NCBI GenBank assembly: GCA_018266555.1
Contig: JAFEAF010000006.1
Span: 99,088 to 163,087, forward strand
Length of the DNA stretch: 64,000 bases
Direction of reading: 5' to 3'
Source of the DNA: Bacteroidota bacterium
Lineage (GTDB): Bacteria; Bacteroidota; Bacteroidia; Chitinophagales; Chitinophagaceae
Below the pieces are notes generated by a model. The model was not told the origin of the DNA. It searched no databases and saw only the letters and a list, made by a program, of their open reading frames with translations. This document shows positions 1 through 9,894 of this stretch, one piece after another. Within the stretch, counting starts at the first letter, position 1. Each line of letters opens with the position of its first letter. A program made the translations under genes and the position numbers.

Positions 1-1618
1 ACAGCAAAACCAGTTGACCGATATACACAACCCACAATTTAATTTTGCCGTAGGTACACCTCCGATAATTTCAGGAAATAAATTCTGGGAATCGCAATTA
101 GGATATTTTGGCCGTATCAACTATGCATTTAAGGACAAATACCTGATTGAGGGAAACCTTCGCCGTGACGGATCTTCAAAGTTCCCTTCTAATCTTTGGT
201 GGAGATGGTATCCATCTGTTTCAGCAGGATGGGTTGCCAGCAATGAAAAATTCATGCAATCTCAAAACATCATTTCTTTTATGAAGCTTAGAGGTTCATG
301 GGGAACTATCGGTGACCAGACAGTGCCGAATACTTTATATATGCCTCTCATGTCCAGCGGGCTTTCGAGCTGGATTGCTGCCAATGGTGCACAGTCTGTT
401 GTCGTAGGTACTCCGCCTGCAATTGTTCATGATATTACCTGGCAGGATATAGAAACAAAAAATATTGGAATTGATTTAGGTTTTCTTCAGAATAAAGTGA
501 CATTGACTTTTGATTTATACCAAAGAAATACCAGGAATATGATTGTGCCTGAAGAAGGTATTCCCCTCACTTTTGGTACAGGAGCTCCGCAGGGTAATTT
601 TGGTTCTCTGCGAACCAATGGATGGGAATTAACACTTGAACTGAATCATCGTTTTGCAAATGGATTGGGTATTAATTTCAGAGGAAATATTTCTGATGCA
701 AAAACACATATTCTGGAATATGGAACTTCGACAGGAGTCAACAGTAACTACAATGGCAAAAATATCGGAGAAATCTGGGGTTACCGTACAGACAGATTAT
801 ATCAAAAAGAAGATTTCGATCTTGACGCAAACGGTAATCTTCAACTAATCACTCTTACTGCGGCTGATGTGCCTGCCAAATATGTTGGCAAGAAAGCCTA
901 TAAACTTAAACCCGGCCACAATGGAGAAAAACCGGTTTACCAGGTATTCTTGCAAAATTCTTCCAACTTTTATTTTGGCCCCGGTGATGTGAAGTTCAAA
1001 GACCTGAATGGTGATGGCATTATTGACAATGGTAGTGCTTCTTTAACAGATCATGGTGATTTGGCTGTAATTGGAAACTCACTTCCCAGATATGATTATG
1101 GTTTCCGAATAGGAGCAGACTATAAGGGCTTTGACATCAGTATTTTTTTCCAGGGGGTGGGAAGCCGCAAGGTCTGGGGTGATGGATTTTTAGCTATCCC
1201 CGGGTATAATTCTTCAGATGGGGCAATGCCGGAAGCTATTGCCGGCAATTACTGGACACCGGATCGTACCAATGCTTTTTATCCTGCTGCATACAATAAC
1301 GGCGGTAGTAATGCTTCTAATAATATGCAGGTGCAAGACAGGTATTTATTAAACATGGCCTATCTCAGATTGAAAAACCTGACTATTGGATATACTTTAG
1401 ATAAAAAAATAATTAAAAAAGTAGGAGGAAGTTCCTGTCGGGTATATGGTGCTTTGGAAAACTTTATAACCTGGGATCACCTTAGGGGATTACCAATTGA
1501 TCCTGAAGCTATCGGCGGTTACTCAATGTGGAATACGACCGGTTACAATTTAGGACGCATTGGAGAAGGCGTTCCGGCTTTCAAAAGCATTTCAATTGGT
1601 CTTCAATTAACCTTTTAA
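1..1618 (+). CDS. SusC/RagA-type TonB-dependent receptor, C-terminal part
   Basis: The reading frame is open to the left edge, so the signal peptide, plug and first barrel strands lie outside the window. About 538 residues remain and look like the second half of a 22-strand outer-membrane barrel: alternating aromatic/polar strands, long Gly/Asn-rich surface loops, the segment GDVKFKDLNGDGIIDNG that is typical of SusC proteins, and a C-terminal Phe (QLTF) expected for BAM-dependent insertion. The family imports glycans or other large nutrients with energy from TonB. It is followed after 11 bp by a SusD lipoprotein gene, so the two form the usual transport pair. The substrate cannot be read from this part. 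SusC family assignment is firm. Confidence 0.95.
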   Translation, partial: QQNQLTDIHNPQFNFAVGTPPIISGNKFWESQLGYFGRINYAFKDKYLIEGNLRRDGSSKFPSNLWWRWYPSVSAGWVASNEKFMQSQNIISFMKLRGSWGTIGDQTVPNTLYMPLMSSGLSSWIAANGAQSVVVGTPPAIVHDITWQDIETKNIGIDLGFLQNKVTLTFDLYQRNTRNMIVPEEGIPLTFGTGAPQGNFGSLRTNGWELTLELNHRFANGLGINFRGNISDAKTHILEYGTSTGVNSNYNGKNIGEIWGYRTDRLYQKEDFDLDANGNLQLITLTAADVPAKYVGKKAYKLKPGHNGEKPVYQVFLQNSSNFYFGPGDVKFKDLNGDGIIDNGSASLTDHGDLAVIGNSLPRYDYGFRIGADYKGFDISIFFQGVGSRKVWGDGFLAIPGYNSSDGAMPEAIAGNYWTPDRTNAFYPAAYNNGGSNASNNMQVQDRYLLNMAYLRLKNLTIGYTLDKKIIKKVGGSSCRVYGALENFITWDHLRGLPIDPEAIGGYSMWNTTGYNLGRIGEGVPAFKSISIGLQLTF

Positions 1619-1629
1619 AATTTACAACA

Positions 1630-3474
1630 ATGAAAATATTCAAATATATATGTGGCTTTGGAATAGCATGTATGCTTTTTACATCCTGCAATAAGGATTT
1701 TCTGGACAGGCCACCATTAACAAGCTATGTTGATGCCAATGGCCAATACTGGAGAAATGAAGATGATGTCCGGATGTTTGCCAATGGTTTTTATACCAAT
1801 TATTTTAACGGATATAATACCTCTTTCACTGCTGATTATACCCCGGTTAGAGGTTACACATTCAATGATGACCTAACCGGTATGAATGTTCAATCAAATT
1901 TTGAAAGCTCTGTACCTTCCTCCAGAGGATCCACATCAGAAGGAGCAGCATGGATGGCCCAATATGCCGGGCCTACCTGGGATTTTGCATGGGTTCGAAA
2001 AGCCAACATTCTTATTGATCGTCTGAATACCATCGCAAAACCAAATATTTCTGATGAAGCATTTAAGCATTGGACTGCTGTTGCACGGTTTTTCAGGGGA
2101 TATGAATATTCAAGACTGGTAAGTGTGTTTGGAGATGTTCCTTACTTTGGAAGAGTAGTTCAGGACAATGAATTAGATACTTTATATAAAGACAGAGATC
2201 CCAGAGGAAATGTGATGGATAAGGTGTATGACGATTTTCAATATGTTCTTGCCAATATGCGTTTGGACGATGGAACACAGTTTTTAAACAGGTATATTGC
2301 CGCTGCTTTTATTTCAAGGTTCATGTTGTTTGAAGGTACTTATGAACACTACCACACTATTGATGATACAAGAGCACAAAAATATCTGACACTCGCCATT
2401 CAGGCCGCCGAAATGGTAATGAACAGCAACAAATGGAAATTTACAAGTGATTTTAAATCCTTATTCTCCTCAGAAAATCTTGCTGGCAATCCTGAAGTCA
2501 TCATGTACAGAAGATACGAAGCATCTTTGAATATTACACATTGCATTGGCTCTTATTCAAACGGTACCGAAGTGGTGGGTGTAGATCCCAATTTGGTTCT
2601 TGCAAAATCTTTTATTATGAATGATGGAAATGTTTGGCAAAACTCATTAAACCCGGGTGCATCAGATTTTTCTATTGCAAATATGGCATTAACAAGGGAC
2701 CCACGTTTTGAGGCATCCATAATTGATAAAGTAAATCCTGCTTCAGCTACTTTATTCTATGGATATAAATTCGCTTCGAGAGATGCTATAACTTACATTG
2801 GGAAAACTTATCCACCGGCATGGGGAAGCAATACCAATACAAGCGATGCCCCTGTTATCCGTTTAGCTGAAGTAGTTTTAAACTGGATAGAGGCAAAAGC
2901 TGTAATGGCAGAAAACTTTGGCGGCGCTCTGATAACTCAAAGTGATATTGATCGTTCTATCAATGCCATCAGGGATCGGCCTCTGGATGCAGCAGCAATT
3001 GCTAAAGGTGTTCAGAAAACAGCTCACCTGATGATTGCCACCCTCCCCACTGATCCTGTCAGGGATGCAGATGTTTCACCGCTTATATGGGAAATCAGAA
3101 GGGAAAGACGCATGGAATTTTTACAAGAAGGATTTAGGCTTCTTGATCTCAAGAGATGGAACAAAATTCAATACATGAATTTTAGTACTAATCCGGATTA
3201 TTTTCTTGGCCCATGGGTTAACCTTCCTGTTGAATTACCCACAGCTCTTTCTTCAGGAACTATTAATAAAGTCAAAGTAAAAAAGACTGATGGAACAATT
3301 GTAACCTGGAATGGCTCCAATCAAAGCTCTATGGTTGGCTACTGGATAGTTCAAAATGGTGCCAATAGAAATACATTTGATAACAGAGTCTATTTGTCAC
3401 CGGTGGGGCAAGGGCAAATAAACGATTATCAAAATCGTGGGTACACTTTAACTCAAACCCCCGGTTGGCAATAA
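1630..3474 (+). CDS. SusD/RagB-family nutrient-binding lipoprotein
   Basis: 614 residues. The ATG at 1630 is chosen because it gives a short lipoprotein signal peptide with lipobox LFTSC (acylated Cys20); the frame is open further upstream but that part overlaps the SusC gene. SusD family marks are the N-terminal NKDFLDRPP after the Cys, tetratricopeptide-like helices, and the C-terminal block IRRERRMEFLQEGFRLLDLKRW. SusD proteins sit on the cell surface, cap the SusC barrel and bind the ligand. No glycoside hydrolase, SusE or SusF gene follows; a terminator and a convergent gene end the operon, so the substrate stays unknown. Confidence 0.96.
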   Translation: MKIFKYICGFGIACMLFTSCNKDFLDRPPLTSYVDANGQYWRNEDDVRMFANGFYTNYFNGYNTSFTADYTPVRGYTFNDDLTGMNVQSNFESSVPSSRGSTSEGAAWMAQYAGPTWDFAWVRKANILIDRLNTIAKPNISDEAFKHWTAVARFFRGYEYSRLVSVFGDVPYFGRVVQDNELDTLYKDRDPRGNVMDKVYDDFQYVLANMRLDDGTQFLNRYIAAAFISRFMLFEGTYEHYHTIDDTRAQKYLTLAIQAAEMVMNSNKWKFTSDFKSLFSSENLAGNPEVIMYRRYEASLNITHCIGSYSNGTEVVGVDPNLVLAKSFIMNDGNVWQNSLNPGASDFSIANMALTRDPRFEASIIDKVNPASATLFYGYKFASRDAITYIGKTYPPAWGSNTNTSDAPVIRLAEVVLNWIEAKAVMAENFGGALITQSDIDRSINAIRDRPLDAAAIAKGVQKTAHLMIATLPTDPVRDADVSPLIWEIRRERRMEFLQEGFRLLDLKRWNKIQYMNFSTNPDYFLGPWVNLPVELPTALSSGTINKVKVKKTDGTIVTWNGSNQSSMVGYWIVQNGANRNTFDNRVYLSPVGQGQINDYQNRGYTLTQTPGWQ

Positions 3475-3496
3475 CCCTAAAAACAAGAAATATCAA

Positions 3497-3529
3497 AAAA
3501 ACCTGTGCCAGATACGCACAGGTTTTTTT
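3497..3529. terminator. Bidirectional intrinsic terminator after susD
   Basis: Stem ACCTGTGC (3501-3508) pairs with GCACAGGT (3516-3523) around a 7-nt loop. It is flanked by A-tract on the left and T-tract on the right, which extend the stem and give a U-run on both strands. It lies between convergent genes and can serve both. Confidence 0.9.
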
Positions 3530-3581
3530 GGTAAATACTGAATGATGATTCTCCATATACTTGTAGAATACAAAAAAGTTT

Positions 3582-4988
3582 TTACCCCGCCCCTCCAAAA
3601 AACAAATAACATAATACAATCGAAGTAATTATTCCCACCAGGTCGGCCAATAACATAGAACCGATGGAATACCTTGTATTTTTTACTCCTACTGCCCCGA
3701 AGTAAACAGCTATTACATAAAAGGTAGTATCCGATGAACCCTGGAGAATACAGGATAAGCGACCTGCAAATGAATCGGCGCCATAAGCATTCATAGAATC
3801 TACCATCATACCTCTCGCAGCACTGCCACTGAAAGGTTTTACCAAAGCCGTTGGCAACCCGTTTACAAATCGGGTATCCATTCCTGATGAAGCCACTAAA
3901 TTTTTTATTCCGTCAATGATATAATCAAAAGTACCGCTGGTGCGAAGCATACTGATTGCCACCAGCATTCCTACCAGGTACGGGATGATCCGAACGGCTA
4001 TTTCAAATCCACCTTTGGCGCCATCAATAAACGAACTAAAAATATCTATCTTCTTATACACTGCACCCACAATAATTGCCAGTATGATAAAAATCAAGAG
4101 GCCATTCCCAAATGCGCCAGAAAAAAATTCAAGATCGCTTTTATTTAATGATGTCAAATACCAAACAAATCCTGCAATCAATGCTGATAATCCTGCAATC
4201 CACGCTATGATTACCGGTTGAAACAATTTTATTCGCTGCCGGAATGAAACAATCAGCATAGCTGCGACGGTAGCTGAAAATGTGGCAATCATACAGGGAA
4301 TAAAAATATCTGTTGCGCTTTTTGCGCCTGCTCCCGCCCTCAACGCAATAATGCTGATAGGTATCAATGTCAATCCGGAAGCATGAAGACATAAAAACAT
4401 TATCTGAGCATCGGAAGCTTTTTCCTTTTCAGGGTTTAATTCCTGTAAGCTTTCCATGGCTTTTATCCCGAATGGTGTGGCTGCATTATCCAATCCTAAC
4501 AGGTTCGCTGAAAAATTCATCATCATGTGCCCGTGTGCCGGATGGTTTTTCGGAACGCCGGGAAACAATTTTGAAAAAAATGGCCCGATGATTTTTGAAA
4601 GAAGGCGAACTCCTCCAGCTTTTTCCGCCACACTCATTAATCCCATGAACAAAGTCATGATACCGATCAGCCCGATAGAAATATTCACCGCATCTTTGCA
4701 GGTTTCTATAATACCATTGACTGTTTGCGGTTTAACCGCAATAATTTGATCCCCTGATTTTTTATAAACCAGATTATTTACTTTGATACGACTCATCGTA
4801 TCCAAAGCTTTTATGATGACAGGATCCGTTTCAGCAATGGATGCATCTTTTACTTTCAGCGAATCACCGTTTTTACCAATAACCATCGAAGTGAAAATAT
4901 GCTTCTCCCCTCTTACAAAAAAGAATTTTACTGATGCAACAGTAACAGCAATGATGATAAATGCCGCCCATATTTTGCTTAATGCCAT
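3582..4988 (-). CDS. Fused SpmA/SpmB-like nucleoside-recognition (Gate) membrane protein
   Basis: 468 residues. One N-terminal membrane segment is followed by a short extracytoplasmic stretch (about residues 25-90), then two consecutive Gate-domain halves. The first, about residues 95-265, contains the SpmA-like NFSANLLGLDNAATPFG. The second, about residues 285-468, contains the SpmB-like PFSGSAARGMM and LQGSSDTTFYV. In Bacillus, SpmA and SpmB are separate spore-core dehydration proteins; the fused form in non-sporulating Bacteroidota has no established function and is usually annotated as a nucleoside-recognition protein or putative transporter. It stands alone, convergent with susD and divergent from ychF. 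Confidence 0.85.
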   Translation of the reverse strand: MALSKIWAAFIIIAVTVASVKFFFVRGEKHIFTSMVIGKNGDSLKVKDASIAETDPVIIKALDTMSRIKVNNLVYKKSGDQIIAVKPQTVNGIIETCKDAVNISIGLIGIMTLFMGLMSVAEKAGGVRLLSKIIGPFFSKLFPGVPKNHPAHGHMMMNFSANLLGLDNAATPFGIKAMESLQELNPEKEKASDAQIMFLCLHASGLTLIPISIIALRAGAGAKSATDIFIPCMIATFSATVAAMLIVSFRQRIKLFQPVIIAWIAGLSALIAGFVWYLTSLNKSDLEFFSGAFGNGLLIFIILAIIVGAVYKKIDIFSSFIDGAKGGFEIAVRIIPYLVGMLVAISMLRTSGTFDYIIDGIKNLVASSGMDTRFVNGLPTALVKPFSGSAARGMMVDSMNAYGADSFAGRLSCILQGSSDTTFYVIAVYFGAVGVKNTRYSIGSMLLADLVGIITSIVLCYLFFGGAG

Positions 4989-5144
4989 GCAATTTTGAAT
5001 TTGTGTTTGAAGATAATGCTTTCTCTTAACTGAAATAGTTCAATAGATGAAATTGTTGGCGCCTAAATTGTTTAATGATATTATTGAATAAATAGCCTAA
5101 AAGTATCCCGTTTACCCGGATAGCTATAAAACCATCCAACGGCT

Positions 5145-5152
5145 TATCTTTG
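5145..5152 (+). promoter_or_regulatory. -7 promoter box of ychF
   Basis: TATCTTTG matches the Bacteroidota -7 consensus TAnnTTTG exactly, 43 bp before the ychF ATG. No clear -33 TTTG is seen at the usual spacing. Confidence 0.6.
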
Positions 5153-5195
5153 CTGCCCAAAATCATAAATCAAAAATTGTAAATCGTTATCTAAA

Positions 5196-6317
5196 ATGGC
5201 TTTACAGGCAGGAATAGTTGGTTTACCGAATGTGGGAAAATCCACTTTATTTAATGCAGTAAGTAATAGCGCTAAGGCACAAGCAAGCAATTACCGCTTT
5301 TGTACGATAGAACCGAATGTGGGATTGGTGGACGTACCTGATGAGCGGCTGAATAAATTAGCTGAGTTGGTGAATCCTGACCGGATCGTTCCTACACAAA
5401 TTGAAATCGTTGATATTGCCGGGCTGGTTCGTGGCGCCAGCAAAGGAGAAGGGTTGGGAAATAAATTTCTCGCCAATATTCGTGAAGTGGATGCCATCAT
5501 CCATGTGATCCGCTGTTTTGAAGATGAAAATATTTTACGGGAAGAAGGAGCCATTAACCCGGTAAGCGATAAAGAAATCATTGACACGGAACTTCAGTTA
5601 AAAGACCTGGACAGTATTGAGAAAAAAATTTCACGTATTGAAAAACAAGCAAAGGCCGGTGATGCCAAATTGAAACATGAATATGATGTGCTGGTAAAAT
5701 GCCGGGAACAATTGCAAAAAGGTAAAAATATCCGTGAACTGGATCTATACAAAGAAGAAAAGCAGGCTATTGCAGATTTATTTCTGCTGACAGACAAGCC
5801 GGTTTTATATGTTGCCAATGTGGATGAACCTTCCATGCATACAGGAAATAAATTTTCTGGGGCATTAAAAGAAGCTGTTAAAAATGAAAACCTGCCTGCC
5901 GGGCAGGCAGGGGCAGAAGTAATCATCATGAACAATAATATTGAAGCCCAGATCAGCGAAATGGAAGACCCGGAAGACAAAGCCATGTTCATGGAAGAAT
6001 ATAAAATGAAAGAACCGGCACTGAATCGCCTGATCAGTTCTGCATACAAATTATTGAATCTCCTTACATACTTTACTGCCGGTGTGCAGGAAGTAAGAGC
6101 ATGGACTATTCACGAAGGATGGAAAGCGCCGCAAGCTGCGGGTGTGATACACACTGATTTTGAAAAAGGGTTTATCAAAGCAGAAGTGATTGCTTACGAT
6201 GATTACATTCATTTCAAATCAGAAGCGGCCTGCCGGGAAGCAGGAAAACTAAGAATAGAAGGAAAAGAATATGTGGTGAAAGACGGTGATGTAATGCATT
6301 TCAGGTTCAATGTATAA
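5196..6317 (+). CDS. ychF: Redox-regulated ATPase YchF (Obg-family P-loop protein)
   Basis: 373 residues. P-loop GLPNVGKST lies at residues 8-16, the G3 region is DIAGLVRGASKGEGLGN, and the base-specificity loop reads NVDE rather than NKxD, the change that makes YchF prefer ATP over GTP. A coiled-coil insertion (about residues 130-200) and a C-terminal TGS domain follow. YchF binds ribosomes and affects the oxidative stress response in studied bacteria. The protein is slightly longer than the usual 363-366 residues because of a 7-residue LPAGQAG insertion at 233-239, encoded by a palindromic repeat (see separate entry). Single gene with its own -7 box, convergent with the next gene. Confidence 0.97.
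   Translation: MALQAGIVGLPNVGKSTLFNAVSNSAKAQASNYRFCTIEPNVGLVDVPDERLNKLAELVNPDRIVPTQIEIVDIAGLVRGASKGEGLGNKFLANIREVDAIIHVIRCFEDENILREEGAINPVSDKEIIDTELQLKDLDSIEKKISRIEKQAKAGDAKLKHEYDVLVKCREQLQKGKNIRELDLYKEEKQAIADLFLLTDKPVLYVANVDEPSMHTGNKFSGALKEAVKNENLPAGQAGAEVIIMNNNIEAQISEMEDPEDKAMFMEEYKMKEPALNRLISSAYKLLNLLTYFTAGVQEVRAWTIHEGWKAPQAAGVIHTDFEKGFIKAEVIAYDDYIHFKSEAACREAGKLRIEGKEYVVKDGDVMHFRFNV
5891..5911. repeat. 21-bp GC-rich palindrome inserted in the ychF coding region
   Basis: Arms CCTGCCTGCC and GGCAGGCAGG are perfect inverted repeats around a single central G. The unit is 21 bp, so the reading frame stays open and adds the heptapeptide LPAGQAG between ...KNEN and AEVI..., which read as one continuous conserved YchF segment without it. 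It is much more GC-rich than the surrounding gene. Confidence 0.85.
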
Positions 6318-6413
6318 CCCCTTTGCCCTAAAGGGGAACTTAGGTTTGATTACTCTTTAATACAATTATATTTTCAATTATCAAAAACTTCCACACCCCT
6401 TTAGGAGTTAGGG
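6318..6413. repeat. Intergenic palindromic repeat, copy A
   Basis: Directly after the ychF stop, CCCCTTT (6318-6324) and AAAGGGG (6330-6336) form a hairpin, followed by AACTTAGGTTTGATTA and, about 50 bp later, CCCCTTTAGGAGTTAGGG. The same arrangement recurs at 10882-10980; 25 of 27 bases agree over 6326-6352 against 10890-10916. It may also act as a terminator between the convergent genes. Confidence 0.75.
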
Positions 6414-6414
6414 A

Positions 6415-9400
6415 TTAAAACAGCGCCGTTATTGAGGCTCTTCCCACATGCACCGTTCTTGATTCGGCGGCTTTGCGTCCGTCATATTGAAAATTCAATT
6501 CCAGGTTATTCAGTAATCGTTTTGTAAAACTCAATGACCATAGGAAATTATTTCCCGGCAACAATCCATTGAGCATAATATAACTTACCGTTGTGTTGGC
6601 AGGGTAATTATATTTTATACTATTGAAAGTAAACTTTCCTGTTATTGAGCTGTTTTGAAGAACATTGTATTTAGTTTCCAGGTCGAACGCATTGGATGTA
6701 GATTTTTCTCCGCCGTACAAGGGCAAATTTTTCTGGTTGTCCAGAATATATCCTGCGGCCAGGCGAAAGGATGTCCCCCTGATATAAACTAACTGTGGTT
6801 GAAAATCATAAATGGTCAATTGATAATTTCGGTTGTTAAATTGCGGTGTGTATAATGCATTCAATCCTTTTTTCCCATTTACATTAAATGAAAGTGACCG
6901 GCTGATATTCCATCGCCATTTGATCGTCCAGTCATTTCGCTTACTGCTTTCATATCCATACGTCAGCAGGGATTGCATGTTGTTTCTGAGATTACTGAGG
7001 TCAATACCCCATTTGCTGCTGAACCGGTTGAAAGAAATTGTATTCACCCAAATATCACCTGATGTAATTAAGGCTGTGTCGTTCACTGCATATTTAAATG
7101 GATTGAATTCAAAGCTCCCTTTGGAAATTGATTTTTTACTGATCTGCAATGAAGTGAGGAAATTAAATTTCGAAATGATTTTTTCCATTCCATTCATTTC
7201 CCGGTTTGTAAAAAGAATTTTGGGATTAAAGTTAAAACTATAGTTCAGCGTAATATAGTTTGCTTTTACAAATTGATTCGTCGGAGTAAAAATGCGGATA
7301 AATTTTGCCTGGTCGGGAAAAGCGGCCAATTCAAATTCATTCAACTGCTGTACTCCGTCATTATTATAATCAATCCAGGCATACTGCCCCGTACCGGCAG
7401 GAACTTCGAGGTATGCATAATCCCTTTTCTGTTCCTGTCCCGCTCCCACTTCATATAAAATATTCCCCGTTAAAGATCCTTTCCATTCATTCATCACATA
7501 CTCCGCCCTGCCCAGGATGGTTTCATCATCTTTTTGAGTAGTAAGCGTGGTATCATATACCTTTAATTTCCGGAACGTGGCCGTTAAAAATAATTTTCGT
7601 TTGGCATTCGCTAAAAGTTCAGTTTGAAGATTAAGGTTGTAACTGCGATCTCCACGAACAAAACTTTTATTCACAGGCAATTTATCAGTCCTTGTTGAAA
7701 AAGTGATATTGTAATGATTCTTCTTTGCCTGATCCGATTTCAGGTATAATGAATATGTGTTAAATGAAAATGCAAGTGGCGTCAATGTATCTGAAACTTT
7801 ATTCCGGGCGGCATTTTGCTGCAAAGAATAATTGAATCCCACAGTCCAGTTTTTTAAATTTTTTAATTGTTTGCTGATGTCAAAAGTTGGCCGCAGGAAT
7901 GTGCCTTTATTATTCAGGTCAGTAAAATTAGTAATGATAAACTGGTTATTGAACATCCATCCTTTCCAATTCAATGAATGCAAAACTGAATTTTGAAATC
8001 CATTGTAATTATCGCTGCGATGATAATTCATGAATTGATAAGTAATCCCATTGTTGTTATTATTCATCAACCCTGCGGATGCTTTGATAATGTTTTCCGT
8101 AGCAGATGAAACTACAAGTGGAAGGCCCCAATCCCTCGTAAACTCAACAGTACGCAAACGTTCCACCGGTTTGAATTTGTCCTGGACAAATTGATAATCC
8201 AATGAGGTATTCAAAGTCAGTTTATTCCTGGCTTTTACAACTTTTTTGTTATTAAGCAGAAACCGGGCTGCAAATCCCTTATTATCTCCCTTGCCAACCG
8301 ATGAAAAAGTATTCGGGTCATAGTTGCTCATAGCCAGTTCTGTTTTCAACGAAGTATTTTCCGTTATTGCATAATCAATTCCAAGATTAATGATCTGTTG
8401 TTTTTTGGGTGTTACCAAAATTATAACCGGCTCAAAGCTTCCTTGTTTTACGCCATTCACAGGAGCTACAAATTGATAAACTTTCCCGTTAGCGCCATTC
8501 AGGTCCGGAACATAATTTCCAAGTCCCTGCCCCACTTCCGCAAAAGAAAGATTGAATTTAGCCAATGTGGGGTCGGTAGAATATTGGTAAAAAGAATCCA
8601 GCCCGCTCCCGGTGTTTACATAAATTTTCTGATACAAAATTTTTCCAGCCGCAAAAGTATCCGGAGTGGCGGCGGGATAATATGCGTTTTGAATACTGTC
8701 ACCAAGCGTTGACAAAAATTGTTTTTGTTTCGTATCCAGCACCTGGTTGATCTGTGAGTTTTTTGCATCACTGTTATTGAACAATCCAATATTCAGTTTT
8801 AGTTTTTTTCCGAAATCCATTTCCTGGGATAAATACAAATTTGAATTCAGGTAATTACGGTCCGCATATTCAAACTCAATTTGAATCCGGCTGTCTTTTG
8901 TGATCATGTGCTTGGGAGTGAATGTTACTTCGGCAGTATTGTAATTGATCACATAATCCTGGTCTTCTCCACGCTGCAATAAGGCACCATCCAAAAAAAC
9001 CTGCTCGGTATTGGCCAATACGATGAAGAAAAATTCATTATTTGCACCTGTCAGGCGATAAGGCCCCTGGTTTCCTTCAAGGCCTTGTATTACATTCCTG
9101 GTAAATTTTCCTTTTGCAATAGAACCACTCGCCAATGTTTTAGAAACCATATTTTTTGAAATACGGTTTGTTGTTTGAAAGGAAATCCCTTGTAATCTTT
9201 TATAAAAATTCAAGAAATAACTTTGGTTCTGCCGGATGTCAATATCCCCAAGTTCCAATTGCCAGTTTTTCTTTTTGAATTGAAGATACACCTGGTCAAA
9301 TTCATTCAATTGCTCTGTAGTACCGTCTGGTTGAATCGGAATATTATTATCCGTAATGGCCGCTTGTATCCCGATACTGTCTCCCAACATTCCGCTTAAT

Positions 9401-9894
9401 TGCAAATTAAGAGTAGAATTCAACACGGCATCCTGGCTGTTGCCAAATGAAATCTGCCTTCCGAAACTTCCTTCTGCTTTGAGTGTGCCGAAATTAAAAA
9501 TTCCTTTCTGTTCATTATTCAATTCATTATTGAATTGATACGGGATAACATACAACTGTTTTAATACACTATCAAGTGGTAATCGCTGTGCAACAAAATT
9601 CAATTGATATGGAAAAACTCGGTAAGTGATGAGTACTGTGTCTGTAGCCGGTTTTTTTATCCAAAATAATTCTGCTTTTACAAAATCAAGACGATAATCA
9701 GATGCAGGAATGGAAGCAATGAATAATGTGTTGGGCACAACGCTTAATGAATCTATTTTTAAGCTATCGGATGTGATCTTAAATTTTTTCTGTCTCAGGT
9801 TGGATGCTGAGTTCAAAACAGGAAGCTGGGCGTTGCTCCACAGGGAAAACAGCGCCAAAAAAGCAAACAGTAATATTCTTCTCAAACCACTCAA
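6415..9894 (-). CDS. Large outer-membrane beta-barrel protein, function unknown
   Basis: 1159 residues. A Sec signal peptide (about residues 1-22, ending WSNAQ) is followed by an extracellular/periplasmic N-terminal half and a long series of amphipathic beta strands, ending in a C-terminal Phe as BAM substrates do. Around residues 300-350 the segment DYVINYNTAEVTFTP and SRIQIEFEYADRN resembles a repeated motif of SprA-like gliding/secretion proteins, but the length is half that of SprA. No ATG is in frame; the start is TTG at 9894 or the TTG nine bases further in. It stands alone between a repeat element and the sdh operon. Outer-membrane location is well supported; function is not. Confidence 0.75.
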   Translation of the reverse strand: MSGLRRILLFAFLALFSLWSNAQLPVLNSASNLRQKKFKITSDSLKIDSLSVVPNTLFIASIPASDYRLDFVKAELFWIKKPATDTVLITYRVFPYQLNFVAQRLPLDSVLKQLYVIPYQFNNELNNEQKGIFNFGTLKAEGSFGRQISFGNSQDAVLNSTLNLQLSGMLGDSIGIQAAITDNNIPIQPDGTTEQLNEFDQVYLQFKKKNWQLELGDIDIRQNQSYFLNFYKRLQGISFQTTNRISKNMVSKTLASGSIAKGKFTRNVIQGLEGNQGPYRLTGANNEFFFIVLANTEQVFLDGALLQRGEDQDYVINYNTAEVTFTPKHMITKDSRIQIEFEYADRNYLNSNLYLSQEMDFGKKLKLNIGLFNNSDAKNSQINQVLDTKQKQFLSTLGDSIQNAYYPAATPDTFAAGKILYQKIYVNTGSGLDSFYQYSTDPTLAKFNLSFAEVGQGLGNYVPDLNGANGKVYQFVAPVNGVKQGSFEPVIILVTPKKQQIINLGIDYAITENTSLKTELAMSNYDPNTFSSVGKGDNKGFAARFLLNNKKVVKARNKLTLNTSLDYQFVQDKFKPVERLRTVEFTRDWGLPLVVSSATENIIKASAGLMNNNNNGITYQFMNYHRSDNYNGFQNSVLHSLNWKGWMFNNQFIITNFTDLNNKGTFLRPTFDISKQLKNLKNWTVGFNYSLQQNAARNKVSDTLTPLAFSFNTYSLYLKSDQAKKNHYNITFSTRTDKLPVNKSFVRGDRSYNLNLQTELLANAKRKLFLTATFRKLKVYDTTLTTQKDDETILGRAEYVMNEWKGSLTGNILYEVGAGQEQKRDYAYLEVPAGTGQYAWIDYNNDGVQQLNEFELAAFPDQAKFIRIFTPTNQFVKANYITLNYSFNFNPKILFTNREMNGMEKIISKFNFLTSLQISKKSISKGSFEFNPFKYAVNDTALITSGDIWVNTISFNRFSSKWGIDLSNLRNNMQSLLTYGYESSKRNDWTIKWRWNISRSLSFNVNGKKGLNALYTPQFNNRNYQLTIYDFQPQLVYIRGTSFRLAAGYILDNQKNLPLYGGEKSTSNAFDLETKYNVLQNSSITGKFTFNSIKYNYPANTTVSYIMLNGLLPGNNFLWSLSFTKRLLNNLELNFQYDGRKAAESRTVHVGRASITALF

